A DNA stretch of 64,000 bases from Papilionanthe hookeriana x Papilionanthe teres. Lineage: Eukaryota > Streptophyta > Magnoliopsida > Asparagales > Orchidaceae. Numbering within the stretch: the stretch's first letter is position 1; every line of letters begins with the position of its first letter. The translations under genes and the position numbers were made by a program. Shown here piece by piece: positions 25,591 through 37,789 of this stretch. Below the pieces are notes generated by a model. The model was not told the DNA's origin. It saw only the letters and a program-made list of their open reading frames with translations, and searched no databases. The stretch covers positions 74,279,239 through 74,343,238 of the forward strand of contig CM040430.1 of the NCBI GenBank assembly GCA_022702705.1, given 5' to 3'.

Positions 25591-27682
25591 TAAAGACATA
25601 AAGAATTCAAAATAAATCTAAAATAACTTGAACACTTATTCCAAACTTAAATCATTAATTTGAAATTAAATCACAAATCATTAAATATTATTTTGCTTTT
25701 AGGAGCTTTTGCTATTATAACTCCTAAATGGAATATTAAATGAAATGTCACTTCACTCATAAGGATATTCAAATGTCCTAAGTTCAACTGAGCAAGTTAA
25801 CAAAACTTGAAAACCCGGACGAGCGATTCATTTACATAATTAAGTTCATTTGGACTTCAAACAATCCTAGAAATATTGAAAAGATGTTTAAGATTCTTCT
25901 TAAACACTTCCTCAATATGATAGGATGTTTATAAAAACAATTGAACTTAGTTGTTCTTTGATGAAGAAAATCGTCTTCAAACCAAAAACACAAAGAACCT
26001 AGACGTCATAGGAAATGACTAGGCATAGGATTAGGAATTTGGTAGAAAACCATAACCCTTACCTTAGCTTTACCTAGGAACTTGCTTAAATATTCTAACC
26101 GTGTTTTAAGTGCGGCTTGGGATGACGGGAAGACCCTCCGGGTACGCTTTTATTTTATTGCGATTTACTTTCTTGCAATTTATTTAATCGCAATGCACTT
26201 TACTTCTCTCGCATGTTAAACAACGAGTTGCATGAAAACCTACACCTTTAGGACGAAACCAAAACTGAAACCATAACTAAATTAAAAGACATTACAAGAT
26301 AAAATTCACCTCCACAACATTTCAAAATATAAGACAACTCAAAATTTAATCACAAACGGAACACAAAACTACAACTACAATTAAATTAAAACGTCTTTTT
26401 GGATGATCGGGAATACCTCGGATGATGTAACCTACGTGTTGCTAACGGGATTTCCCACGGTCTAAATGAAAGTGTGGAACTCATTCGAGTTGAGTTTAGC
26501 AAATTCATCCGGACTAAGTGAATCCGATAAAAATAATGATGCGGAAGGATGGAACCGTGGGATCTTAACCGGTGTCGTTATAATCAACTTTAAGATTTGT
26601 TTTAATTAAAACACAAAAAACACTTGGAAATTAAGACTTCTCTAAACCAAACACTTTTCTCATCTCCTGATTTATGATTTCTAAAACTAAACCTCTGCAA
26701 CAACAAGAAGCTCGGAGCATGGTGGGCAGCACGGCCATCGTCATCAGCAAAACAAATCTACATCAGCGAAAACTTTCCTAGAATTAAACAACAAAGCCAT
26801 AGGACTTCGAGGTAGTTTGCACTAGTGCAACATAAATCCTCAACTCTTCGTTAGGCATTTGCATTGCAAATTAAGCCCTAACCTAGGTCTTAGGATTCCG
26901 AGGTAGTCGTCCGATACGACATAAACCCTCATATCTTCCGAGCAATTTGTATGATTCTATCATATAAATATAAGCCACGATTAATTAAAATCGGCAAAAT
27001 TAAAACATTAAATAAACATTAGGACTTTCCTAAATCCAAGCCAAACAATAGGATAGTCGGGAGATTACCGAAGTTCGCTTCGAATCCGTGATCTCTCCTA
27101 CTTCTCTTCCTTCGAATCCCCAAAATAAAATGTTCCGAATTTGATCCATTCCTTATTGAAATTCCAAATTTCAATCCCTTGAAAACTTAAACTTTGAAAT
27201 TCTTGAGAGCGAGAATTATTGATTGTTATCGAGAGTTTTCTTAGGTGATTCCCGTCACTTAAGATGTAATTAACTATAGGGGCTTGCCCTTATAGGGAAC
27301 TTTAAGAACCCGAGTAATATAAACCACTGTTTAATGTTTTCATATTAAGCGTGGGAAATTTATCGGCTTATAAAATTGGTTCGCGGACCAAACGGATGTC
27401 ACAAATCCTCTAGTTTATTTAACCAAGCCCCACCATCGAGCGGTGTATCTATCCTTAGGAATAAATACACGGTTTGTGGTGCGGTGCTCGTTTATGTAAA
27501 CTATTCGAGATGTGAGATCGGTTTGATTTCATATCTTAAAAATCTTCAAATTTAAAAATTATTTTCAAAATCAAATACTACTTTTCAAATTATTTATTTA
27601 AATTAAATTAAAATTCGCCGACAATTTCTGTAGGCGTCCCCCTTTTAAAAAAAATACAACACAACCTAAAAATATGCCGACA

Positions 27683-27687
27683 GTCCC
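27683..27687 (+). repeat. Target-site duplication GTCCC, right copy
   Basis: It directly follows the CA terminus of LTR C and pairs with 20302-20306. Confidence 0.93.
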
Positions 27688-27879
27688 TTATGGATCAAAC
27701 TACCCTTCTTTCCGTTGGGATACTATGTTCATTTCTACCTTGAACAAGTATAACCAACATTCTCTCGGATTTAGGAGCCACTGTTTAGACACCCCTAAAC
27801 GGAGAGATTCCGAGATCCTTTTACCTCATTTCGAGGTGGGGTGGACCCCCAATAGGTGTTAGTTTAGGAGTGATCCTTC
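27688..27879 (+). other. Leader of the host element, second piece
   Basis: It matches about 34969-35158 of the complete element (TTATGGATCAAACTACCC to TGATCCTTC). It ends at the insertion point of the complete element, and the host sequence resumes at 54611-54616 with CCTTCGAGTCGAG. A short open frame (27674-27862) is not conserved as protein. Confidence 0.9.
27875..27879 (+). repeat. Target-site duplication CCTTC, left copy
   Basis: It flanks the complete element and is repeated at 54611-54615. The uninterrupted leader in the complete element itself has CCTTCGAGTCGAG once. Confidence 0.92.
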
Positions 27880-29920
27880 GTTGACCTCATTTTTGATGAG
27901 GTCTTCTCTTCTTCTTTTAGTGCTTAGGATCTAGCCTTAGGCTTTTCCTTTGACTATCTTAGAGGATTAGAATTGAGACCCACCTCTTAGAAATTCAAAC
28001 CACTTCTTAACTCCCTGCAAACTCCACAAACTTGACTGTAGACCCCTAATCACCTAGAGGGTTGAAATCAAATGTGGAAGTTTAAAGGATGAGTTCCTAT
28101 AGGACTTTTTGGCCTTAGGACTGCCCTGGGTGGCCTGGTCTGGTGAGGGGCTGACTTATACACACATTACACCTATACACTACATTTTCACACACACCCC
28201 CTAAAACACACCCATACCTAACTTGACCTCCTGACTCATGTAGGTGATTCACATGGATGGTCCTTAACCCCTAAGCCCTTGGCTAAGAGGGTTAGGAACA
28301 ACATAGTGAATGCCTCAAATGAGTCCCTTCATGGCTCATGTGGGCTTGATATGGCTTCAGGGCTCAACCAAAATGATTTTATTCCACTTACATTCACCTA
28401 ATCTTCCATTTTCCAAATTTTTAATTTTTGACCCCCGGGACCCTACACCCGCTTAGCCTACCCAAAACCCTTGAAATTACCCAAATTTCTCAAAAATTTC
28501 CAAATTACCCAAAAAATCCTCAAGACCAATCCCAAACATTTCCACATCACTTAAATTGATCATCCATACCCAAAAATACCAAAAATTCCAAAAATACCTC
28601 CCAATACCCTCCAAATACCCAAAATACCCCTCCTAGCCAAAAAATCCAAAAATTCAGAAAATTCCCAGAAAATTCCAGAAAATCCAAAATATTCCCAATT
28701 TCATTTTGTTCAACTACACCATGGGCCAATTTTGTCAATTTACCCCACTTTTATCAAAACCCCCAATTTGACCCATTTTAACCCAAAATAAACCCAATGT
28801 CAAACCAAACCTACCCAATTGACCCAAATTCTGGTCCAATTCAATTCTAAACTTCAATTCAACATCCCCAACACCAATCTAGACCAAATCCAAGCCCAAT
28901 TTGATTGGCATTGGGATCCAATTTCACTTTTGGCCTTAAAGCCCAATTTAGGCCCACTTACCAAATAAACCCAAATTCAAACCAATTCAACTCCAAATCA
29001 CACCAAATTGACTCCAAGCCCTTCATAGAACATCCCTAAACCAATTATGACATTTATTTGACAAGGTCCTTCACAAAATCTTTACTCAAGTGCCCATCCT
29101 AAAATCAAAAAGCCCACTTCCCTAAACCTTCCTAAAAGCCCATTTCCACCAAAAACAAAAGCCCAAAATTGGCCCTAAAGCCCACATGACATTTCCATTT
29201 GCCATCCATTTAATCAAAGCCATTCCCTAAGTTATAATCCCATCATCAAATAATTCCAAATCAAGCCTCATGTCAAATCACTCCTAAATTACCAAAATTC
29301 CTAAAAAAACCTCTTTCATGAAAGTTGACTTAGCTTTTTCCAAGCCAAATGTGAGCCATGAAGCCATACATGAGCCACATGTGAGCCATGAAAGCCTTGG
29401 ACACTTCACCATACCCAAAATGGCAAGAAGAGGGGACCCTTTAATGATTCTCTTAAGAGTAATTAACCACTCCCATGTCTCCCCTAACTCTTGCTTAAGC
29501 TTAATTGTACTTGGATTGTGACTTGACCCCACTAATCAAGCTGATCCAAGTGACTTTCCCTTCAGCCCAAATTGGTCTTGGAGGGTGAACCTAACCCAAA
29601 ACCAAGGTTTGACCCATTTAGGCCCAAAACTAGCCCTTTCCCATTCCACTTTGATTCAAACCCTTTACACATGTCCATGGCCAATTGAGTGCACAAGCCT
29701 CCAGCCCTGACCCACCTGACCTTGAGGGTGACCCATGCCTGGCCGGCCGGCCACCCAGTCGCCGGAAAATGCCATGCCCGAGACCTTGGGAGAGGCTAAG
29801 CTTTGGAATTCCACCTTGCTGAGCCGCCCTATGCCCGATGGCCACCATGGTCGTTCTTCCCATGACCAGAGCAGCTGATCCCAACCCTTGGCCACCCCTG
29901 GGAGAGCCTCCAGCCATGCC

Positions 29921-29928
29921 TATTTAAA
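29921..29928 (+). promoter_or_regulatory. Putative TATA box of LTR D
   Basis: TATTTAAA in the conserved context ATGCCTATTTAAACACCACC. As the 5' LTR of the complete element this would drive the genomic RNA, with a start near 29955. Confidence 0.65.
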
Positions 29929-30352
29929 CACCACCCCCTCACGGCCATGAAGAGAGTTGCACAAACCTTGCCGAAACTCTGCCAAAATTGTTCCAGACCC
30001 TTCTCCACCCTTAGAGCAGTTGATCCCCAGTGTCAATTTGCCCTAATCCCCACTGATAAAGCTCAATTTCCCAGCTGAAATTCCACCCAAAACTAGGACA
30101 CTTCTCCACGAGTGAGCCAATCCCCAAATTGATTGGTTCTACACCTTCACCGGACCAAGGAAGGTGTCCACCGACAAAAGCCCCATCTCCGGAGCCACCC
30201 GAGTTGCTCCGGCCTCCAAGCTTTGTGATCGGGCTGTGGTCGAAGTCCAACCTAGACAATTCACCAGACCAGGAGACTTCATCTGGAGCTTGCTAGGATC
30301 CAATCGAAGGTGCAACAACCCTCAGATCGAAGCTTCACTTCTCTGAGCAAAG

Positions 30353-30354
30353 GT
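30353..30354 (+). promoter_or_regulatory. Candidate splice donor in R/U5 of LTR D
   Basis: GAGCAAAG/GTATGAAC is kept in copies A, B, C and D (E reads GTTTGA) and resembles a plant 5' splice site at the edge between GC-rich and AT-rich LTR sequence. A second donor-like CCTCCAG/GTACGC lies at 33332. No acceptor is assigned, so this is a hint only. Confidence 0.3.
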
Positions 30355-30439
30355 ATGAACTCATTCTTCTTCCCGAGCTTACGTGAGATTCTCCATTTCA
30401 TTTGAATAAATTTCAATGCATGTTCACCGTATGGATGTG

Positions 30440-30458
30440 TTCGTCTCTTCAAGACGAA
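30440..30458. promoter_or_regulatory. Conserved hairpin in R/U5 of LTR D
   Basis: TTCGTCT/AGACGAA stem with a CTTCA loop; the flanking GTGTTC and GAACAC can form a competing stem. Confidence 0.6.
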
Positions 30459-32537
30459 TCCATAGAGCATAAGAACACGAAAATCCATTGAGAATCGAGT
30501 GAGTTCTTAGGGTTAGAGTGTGGACGGTCACGGGATCGCACCAGTCGTAGACGATGACCAGGAACCGTCGGATCGCGCGTGTATCGGATGGACGGCTTGG
30601 ATTGCGTCGGACCGGCAGATGGTACGTGAACCGCGGGGCCCTGGGCAGCCGAGTCAGATGGCGGCGCCCAATCACAGCGCGACACGTACCCCTTCGGAGC
30701 TGCCGATGTTTCGCTGGCGCCGCGTGGATAAGTAGAAAATTAGGGATATTTTCTATTTATTTAATTCCCTAAACTTCAAAAATTCATAACTTTGTGTAGA
30801 AAAATCAGAAAAATAAAATAAAAATACCCTCTTGCTCAGTGAACAGAGGAGAATAATTTGGAAAAGAAATCATTTAATTTCATCAAGTATTTTATTTTTT
30901 ATAATTTATTTACTCTCTGCATACATTTAATTCTCCATGCATGTATACAATTCACCATGGCATGAGACCATAGAGCTTTTGAAGCCTCTGAACTTGGGAA
31001 CATTCCCTGAATTTTCTAAGGTTAGAGGTCATCCCTATGAAGAGTTATTGATTTTTCAAATTCATGTCACTGTTTTGAGTATTTTAATTCCAATAAATAG
31101 CATGTTGTGAAATAAATTCTAGGAAAATTTGGTGATGTTCCTTATGACCGAGAGAACCCTAGGAAAAATAGGTTTTGAGTTAGTTCATTTTAGACAACCC
31201 TAATTGGCTTAAACACTCAAAATAGGTCTCTAATTAATTAGAGCTAACCATACATCAAATTGACTTGAAATCAATTCTCCACTGACCTTTAGGATTAGAG
31301 GAACCCACCATAAAAGTTTGAAGTCAATTGGGTTGGGTTAACCCTATTAATTGGGTTGATTAAGCCACTTAGTCATTTTAAACTTTAAAAATTCATAACT
31401 TTCAAAATATCTTTCAAAAATTCACCAAATTGGTTTTGGAGCCTCTCTGATATCAGGGGAATTTAAGAAAATTAAAATTTCAATTTTCTAAAAAAGTTGA
31501 TTTTTAATATTATTTTAATATTTTTAATAATTAAAAAATAATAAAAATCACAAAAATAATAAAATTCACCAAAATGTCACATTTTGAATTTTAATCACTT
31601 AGGAACAAACCCCATATTTTTCTTATGTTTCTAGGTTGAGATATTAAATTTTAAAGCCCTAGGGTAATTTTAAAATTAAAATAAAATGTATTTTCTAGCA
31701 TTTTCACTAAAATAATTATAATAAATCAAAGAAAAAATCAGAAAATTGTAAAATTTAGTTCTCTGGAATCCTTGATATCAGAGAGAATTTTAAAAATTAT
31801 AAAATTCATTTTTCAACTTATATTCTATTTTTAAATTAATTAATACTCCAAAACTTAAAATAATTATAATAAAAATAATATAATTCAAAAAATCACCAAA
31901 ATTGGTCCAAGTGGTCCCCTGGTCATTAGAAATGTCCCCTAATTTTCTTAAGGACAGAAACTTTCCCTTGGTCATGTTATTAAATTTTCCTTGGAAATCT
32001 CTATTTTCTACCAAAAATAATTATATAAATAAATTAAATACAAAAAAATCACATTTTCTCCTCTCATGTCTTTATTGACATATGAGTGAAGTCACATAAA
32101 AATTTCAAGTTCATTTGAGTTCAATTTAGTGAGTTATGAAATTATTAAGCTTAAAGGGTAAAGTGGTAATTAAATTTTTTTTTAATCCTTAATTAAAACT
32201 TTAGGTTTAATAAAAAATTAACAAGTAAAATATTTGATCCTAATCTGATTTGGATGATTGAAATTTAAATAATTGAAGGGTAGAAACCCATTAAGCAATT
32301 TAAAATGATTAAACTTTAATTAAATAATTGATTAAATTTGGAAGAATAATAAAATTGGAATTATTAAAATAGGGATATTATTAGGAAGAGATTTATTCTT
32401 TAATTTAAAAAATCCCTAAATTAATCATTTCATTAATGTTTAATTCTTAATTAAAATAATAATTCAAATTTAAAACATTAAAAGACTTAATCATTAAACT
32501 AAAATTAAATTATTGAACTCTTTTAAAATTTTAATTA

Positions 32538-32763
32538 AAATTGAAATGAATAAAATTAAATTAAAAGATTAAGTTAAATCAAATTAAATCAAATTAAATT
32601 AAATTAAAAATTAAATTAAATTAAATTAAATCAAATTAAATTAAAAAAAATTAAATTAAATCAAATTAATTTAATGTAACATCAAATCGAAACTAAATTG
32701 AATTAAATCGAATTAAATTAAATTAAATTAAATTAAATTAAATTAAATTAAGTTGAATTAAAT
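32538..32763. repeat. ATTAA pentanucleotide array in LTR D
   Basis: About 225 bp of ATTAA units, almost identical in sequence and length to the array in LTR E, as expected of LTRs made in one insertion. Confidence 0.9.
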
Positions 32764-34883
32764 AACATCACCTAAGACATGAAGAACTCGAAAAATAAAT
32801 CTAAAATAACTTGAACAACTATTCCAAATTTAAACCCTTCGATTGAAATTAAAGCTAAATCACGAACCATTTGAACACCAATTTACCCTCAAAAGCTTTA
32901 GTTATCATAACTCCTAAACGAGAATATTAAATGAAATGTTACTTCACTTATAGGACATTCAAATATCCTAGTTCACTGAGCAAGTTAACAAAACTTGAAA
33001 ACCTCGGACGATCGATTCATTTACATAATTAAATTCATTTGGACTTAAAACAATCCTAGAAATATTGAAAAGATGTTTAAGATTCGTCTTAAGCACTTCC
33101 TCAATATGATAGGATATTTATAAGAACAATTGAACTTAATTGTTCTTTGATGAAGAAAATCATCTTCGAACCGGAAACACAAGGAACCTAGACGTCATAG
33201 GAAATGACTAGGCTATAGGATTAGGAATTTGGTAGAAAACCATAACCCTTACCTTAGCTTTACCTAGGAACTTGCTTAAATGTCCTAATCGTGTTTTAAG
33301 TGCAGCTTGGAATGACGGGAAGACCCTCCAGGTACGCTTTTATTTTATCGCAATTTACTTTATTGCAAATTACTTTATTGCAAATGCACTTTACCTTTCT
33401 TGCATGATAAACAACTGTTGCATGAAAACCCACACCTTTAGGACAGAAACCAAAACTGAAACCCATAACTAAATTAAAAGTCATTACAAGATAAAAATTC
33501 ACCGCCACAACATTTCAAAATATAAAATAACTCAAAATTTAATCACAAACAGAACACAAAACTACAATTACAACTGAATTAAAACGTCCTGTTGGATGAT
33601 CGGGAATACCTCGGATGATGTAACCTACGTGTTGCTAACGGGATTTCCACGGTCTAAATGAAAGTGTGGAACTCATTCGGTTGAGTTTAGCAAATTCATC
33701 CGGACTAAGTGAATCCGATAAAAATAACGATGCCGGAAGGATGGAACCGTGGGATCTTAACCGGTGTTGTTATAATCAACTTTAAGATTTGTTTTAATTA
33801 AAACACAAAAAACACTTGGAAATTAAGACTTCTCTAAACCAAAACACTTTTCTCATCCCCGATTTATGATTTCTAAAACTAAACCTCTGCAACAACAAGG
33901 AGCTCGAAGCATGGTGGGCGGCACGGCCATCGTCGTCAGGCAAAACTTGAATCTACATCGAGCAAAACCTTTCCTAGAATTAAACAACAAAGCCATAGGA
34001 CTTCGAGGTAGTTTGCCTAGTGCGACATAAATCCTCGACTCTTCGTTAGGCATTTGCATTGCAAATTAAGCCCTAACTAGGTCTTAGGACTCCGAGGTAG
34101 TCGTTTGGTACGACATAAACCCTCACATCTTCGAAGGTTATTTGTATGATTCTATCATATAAATATAAGCCCTAATTAATTAAAATTGGCAAGATTAAAA
34201 CATTAAATAAACATTAGGACTTTCCTAAATTCAAGCCGAAACAATAGGATAGTCGGGAAATTACGAAGTTCGATTCGAATGCGTGATTTCTCCTACCTTT
34301 CTTCCTTTGAATTCCCAAAACAAAATGTTCCAAATTTGATCCATTCCCTATTGAAATTCCAAAACTCAATCCATTGAAAACTTAAACTTTGAAATTCTTG
34401 AGAGCAGAATTATTGATTATTATCGAGAGTTTTCTTAGGTGATTCCCGTCACTTAAGATGTAATTAACTATTGGGGCTTGCCCTTATAGGAATTTTAAAG
34501 AACCCGAGTAATATAAACCCTGTTTAATGTTTTTTTCATATTAAGCAGGGGAATTTGTCGGCTTATAAAATTGGTTCGCAGACCAAACGGATGTCACAAA
34601 TCTTCTAGTTTATTTAACCGAGCCCCACCATCAAGCAGTGTGTCTATCCTTCGGGATAGATACACGGTTTGTGGTGCGGCGCTCGTTTATGTAAACTATT
34701 CGGGATGTGAGATCAGTTTGATTTCATATCTTAAAATCTTCAAATTTAAAATTATTTTCAAAATCAAATACTACTTTCTAAACTATATATATATTTAAAT
34801 TAAATTTAAAATTCGCCGACAACTTCTGTAGGCGACTCCTTTTAAAAAATACAACACTAATCTAAAAATATGCCGACAACTTC

Positions 34884-34901
34884 TGGCGACTCCGCTGGGG
34901 A
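34884..34901 (+). promoter_or_regulatory. Primer-binding site (tRNA-Arg type) of the complete element
   Basis: TGGCGACTCCGCTGGGGA lies 5 nt after the LTR end and is identical to the site at 20223-20240. Minus-strand DNA synthesis would start here. Confidence 0.82.
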
Positions 34902-35403
34902 GAATTCCTCTCTCCATTCTAATCAGACAATTCTGCTTTCAAAAATCGGTAGTGCATCCATGTCCCTTATGGATCAAACTACCCTTCTTTCCGTTGGGAT
35001 ACTATGTTCATTTACGCTTGAACAAGTATAACCAACATTCTCTCGGATTTAGGAGCCATTGTTTAGACACCCCTAAACGGAGAGGTTCGAGATCCTTTTA
35101 CCTCATTTACGAGGTGGGGTGGACCCCGATAGGTGTTAGTTTAGGAGTGATCCTTCGAGTCGAGAAGTCTTGCTTAAGACTCTCTTTTCCTTTCCAACTC
35201 CGATTCGGATTCCTTACCTTCCTACACCTTTGAACACTCCGTTCTAAATAAACAAACCCTCTAATAAGTGATTCTTTTAATAAGTGTTTCCTTCTTATAA
35301 ATACATGAACAAGAATGAGTTCGGACTCTTTTCAATTCCTTTCTTTTCGTCCTAAAGAAAAGAAGCATAACTTAGGGTCGACAACCGGAATCTACCTGCA
35401 GAA
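34902..35403 (+). other. Untranslated leader of the complete element
   Basis: About 500 bp between PBS and the first plausible ATG. It is uninterrupted here and serves as the reference that shows where C and the complete element inserted in the host copy. Short frames at 34952-35233 and 35315-35554 are not supported; the second overlaps the ORF1 start in another frame. Confidence 0.8.
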
Positions 35404-36635
35404 ATGGAAGCCCCGAAACCGATTTTCTCTTTCACAAATGGAATGGACTTCGCTGTCTATAAGGATGAGCTGCCCGACAATGGAATCATCCGATTTGGAC
35501 AAGGATTTGAAAACACGAACGTCAAGATCACCGACGTCTCCCTCTTTGCACTGACGAACAAGGTATCTGAAGCTGAAGAGCCGCTGCTTGAGTTCAACCT
35601 TAGGTCGACCCAAGAATTCCCTCCTCTGCAAAGGATCCGGACTAAGAGGAGTGCTCGCTGTCCGCAGGAGGACCGTTCTTACTACCCCCATTGGTCTAGT
35701 TGTTTCTGCACCTACCCCGACTTTTGCCAAATCAAAGGGGAAAGAAATCCGAGATTATGATGGACACGTTACCGTGGAGGGTACGAGATCTTCTGTAAGA
35801 CCTTCGTTTTCGAAATCGGGTCCGGTTCAAAGATTCGCGTCAGCGACGAGGACCCAAGAAGAAACGAAGTAGAAGGATCGCTAGAGAAGCCGGAAGCTGC
35901 TGAAATTGCTTTCCTAGAGGAAATTCCGAAGCTGCCGGAATATACACCACTTGCCAGAATATACACCGTTGCTCGAATACATACCACTCTTGGGAGGAAA
36001 CGGGTTTCATCCCCTCTCCGCCTGAGAAGATGAAGAAAATATTCGCAAGATTCGCTGCCACATTACCACGGCCCGCATATTACAACGATAGCCGCAAGAA
36101 AAAAACTAGAACTACGCCGTTTGCTCGACTGCGAGCTTTGGTAGAAAAGTTAGCAAAGAAGGAAAAGCGCCCGTATCGGAAATTCTACGAAGGATAGGGC
36201 GGGTGCCGGTCGAATCCCGTCTTGGGCCCCGAGTAGAACCCGCCATCATGACGGAAAAGCCGAGTAAAAGAATGAAGGCTAGTCCGCCCGTTGTCGTCTC
36301 GGGATTACAGATTAGGGAGGATACCACCTTCCGGCATTTGGCCGAACGGACCATCCGGTCCTAGACCTTCGGTCGATTAGAAGGATGGTATGGCGTCCCT
36401 ACTGCGGGCGAGTTGAGATTGAAACGACGGCCCGAGAAAGAAAGTCTCGCCGGGAGACTTGAATGCGAAGAAAGTGCTACCGCGATGAAGGGGACTCGTG
36501 AGAAGGGGACCGGCGGCTATCGCACGACAACCACGAAGACACACGGAAAGCCCCGCTAGAAGATGCCATGGAAAAGTTGAGAACCGATATCCAGACGATT
36601 AGCAAGAGAAAGAGAAGAAAAGTTCGGAGACGAGA
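35404..36635 (+). CDS. ORF1-like region upstream of gag (interrupted, unknown function)
   Basis: The ATG at 35404 opens a frame beginning MEAPKPIFSFTNGMDF, followed by KDELPDNGIIRFGQGFENTN and ITDVSLFA; it runs to 35760. Further conserved pieces lie in shifting frames, for example KILRRIGRVPVESRLG near 36177 and VVVSGLQIREDTTFRHLAER near 36291. The host element has the same region at 54863-56117 with about the same protein, so it was once coding. Ogre elements carry an ORF1 of unknown function at this place, which is the basis for the name. I recognise no domain. Indels relative to the other copy cluster at CTG/CAG sites. Confidence 0.55.
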
Positions 36636-36680
36636 TTGATTCATCGGAATTCATGGACAACGAATACGCGAGAAATCAAC

Positions 36681-37780
36681 ATGGTAGAAACACGAGCTTC
36701 ATCGGCTTCACAAGGTGCTCCTGCAGCCGCAGAAAGAGAGGAGCCGGAAGTAATGAGAAGGCAGCTTCAAGAGAAAGACGATACGATTGCTCAAATGGCA
36801 AAACGGATGGAAGAGATGGCTGTAGCCCTAGCCACTCTCCAGAGTCAAGTACAACCACATAGAGAGACACCACCAGAGGTCATTCACATTGTAGACGGAG
36901 GAAAGGAGATTACGTCCGTCAACGGGGATGATCAACTAAAAAAGGATACAACACAAAGTATGATTCCTGAAAAGGATATCAAGAACTTGGTGAGCAGGTG
37001 CGAGAAGCCTTAGCACAATCGAAGAGCGGGACATCCATTCGGACGGGTAGACCTTACCCAGAAGAATTCGACGCCGTCCGATACCGAAAGGCTTCGTACC
37101 ACCTCCGTTCAAGACCTTCGACGGAGCCGGGAATCCCCGACGGCATGTGGCACACTTTCGTGCCGAGTTGTTGCAATGCGGCGGGAGCGATGCATTACTC
37201 TTCCGACGGTTCGTCGGCGGTCGTCGGGAATCGCCTTCGGCGGGTATGCGGGATTACCAAATGGTTCGGTGAAGACGTTCTCGAGCTAGAGAACCTCTTC
37301 ATCGAGCGATTCGCCGGAGCTCGGCACCACATCACTATAGGTGATTTAGTGGTAGAGAAACAAAAGCCGAATGAAACTTTGGTGGATTACATACTTCGAT
37401 GGAGGAACTTAAGCATGAAGTGTGAACCACAAGCTGCAAGAACAACACGCGATCGGCATTTTACTTAAAAGCATTCACGGCCCGATAGCACTTCTCCTCG
37501 AGGATTCACTTATTAAGACTTTTGAGAAGTTGTTAAGCAAGGCCGGAAGCTTGCAAGAAGAGGCGAGGCAATTAAGTTTCGCCGACAAGACGGACAAGCA
37601 AAAGCCTGTAAAGACTTTTGAAAAGAAATCCGGGATCGTTGCAGCAGTTGACAAAGGCAAGCAACCGATGCAAATACCACCTATACGACTGACGATGGAT
37701 GGACTACCGCTTGGACGAGGTCTTTGAAAAAGATTTTAGACAGCATCCAAACCGCTTCGGTGCGAGCTTCAATTCAGAGT
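36681..37780 (+). CDS. gag: gag (matrix-like coiled part and capsid), interrupted, zinc knuckle deleted
   Basis: The ATG at 36681 starts MVETRASSASQGAP. A charged helical stretch follows (QLQEKDDTIAQMAKRMEEMA), then EVIHIVDGGKEITSVNGDD and EKDIKNLV, up to 37013. The capsid part continues in another frame from 36998: EALAQSKSGTSIRTGRPYPEEF, ENLFIERFAGARHH, then LVVEKQKPNETLVDYILRWR near 37348 and LLKSIHGPIALLLE near 37463. This is the retrotransposon gag family that forms the particle and binds genomic RNA. Compared with the host copy, about 418 bp (57125-57542 there) are missing at 37681/37682, removing the CX2HX4HX4C knuckle. At least three frameshifts are seen as read. Confidence 0.85.
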
Positions 37781-37789
37781 TTGAAACAC

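Larger units (their letters stand above)
20307..27682 (+). mobile_element. Solo LTR copy C (7376 bp)
   Basis: A complete LTR (TGTTGACC...GCCGACA) is flanked on both sides by GTCCC with no internal sequence. The interrupted leader reads through cleanly if LTR plus one GTCCC are removed. This is the product expected when the two LTRs of an inserted element recombine. It retains the 336-bp segment absent from D/E, a TATTTAAA box, the hairpins and the pentamer array. No gene inside. Confidence 0.93.
27880..34878 (+). mobile_element. LTR copy D: 5' LTR of the complete element (6999 bp)
   Basis: The first T of the expected TGTTGACC is missing: the target CCTTC runs straight into GTTGACC. It ends GCCGACA before the PBS. 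It shares with E the loss of 336 bp at 28948/28949, relative to A, B and C. Promoter module, R/U5 hairpin and pentamer array are present. No gene inside; the short antisense frames of 60-95 codons follow the GC-rich module and are not conserved. Confidence 0.95.

Noticed and set aside
20307..27682. A second complete element between 20307 and 34878 with C and D as its LTR pair
   Set aside because: Between C and D lie only 197 bp of leader, C has its own GTCCC duplication, and D pairs with E through CCTTC and shared deletion.
34884..34901. Piece of a tRNA gene
   Set aside because: Only the 18 bases complementary to a tRNA 3' end are present next to the LTR; no cloverleaf. It is a primer-binding site.
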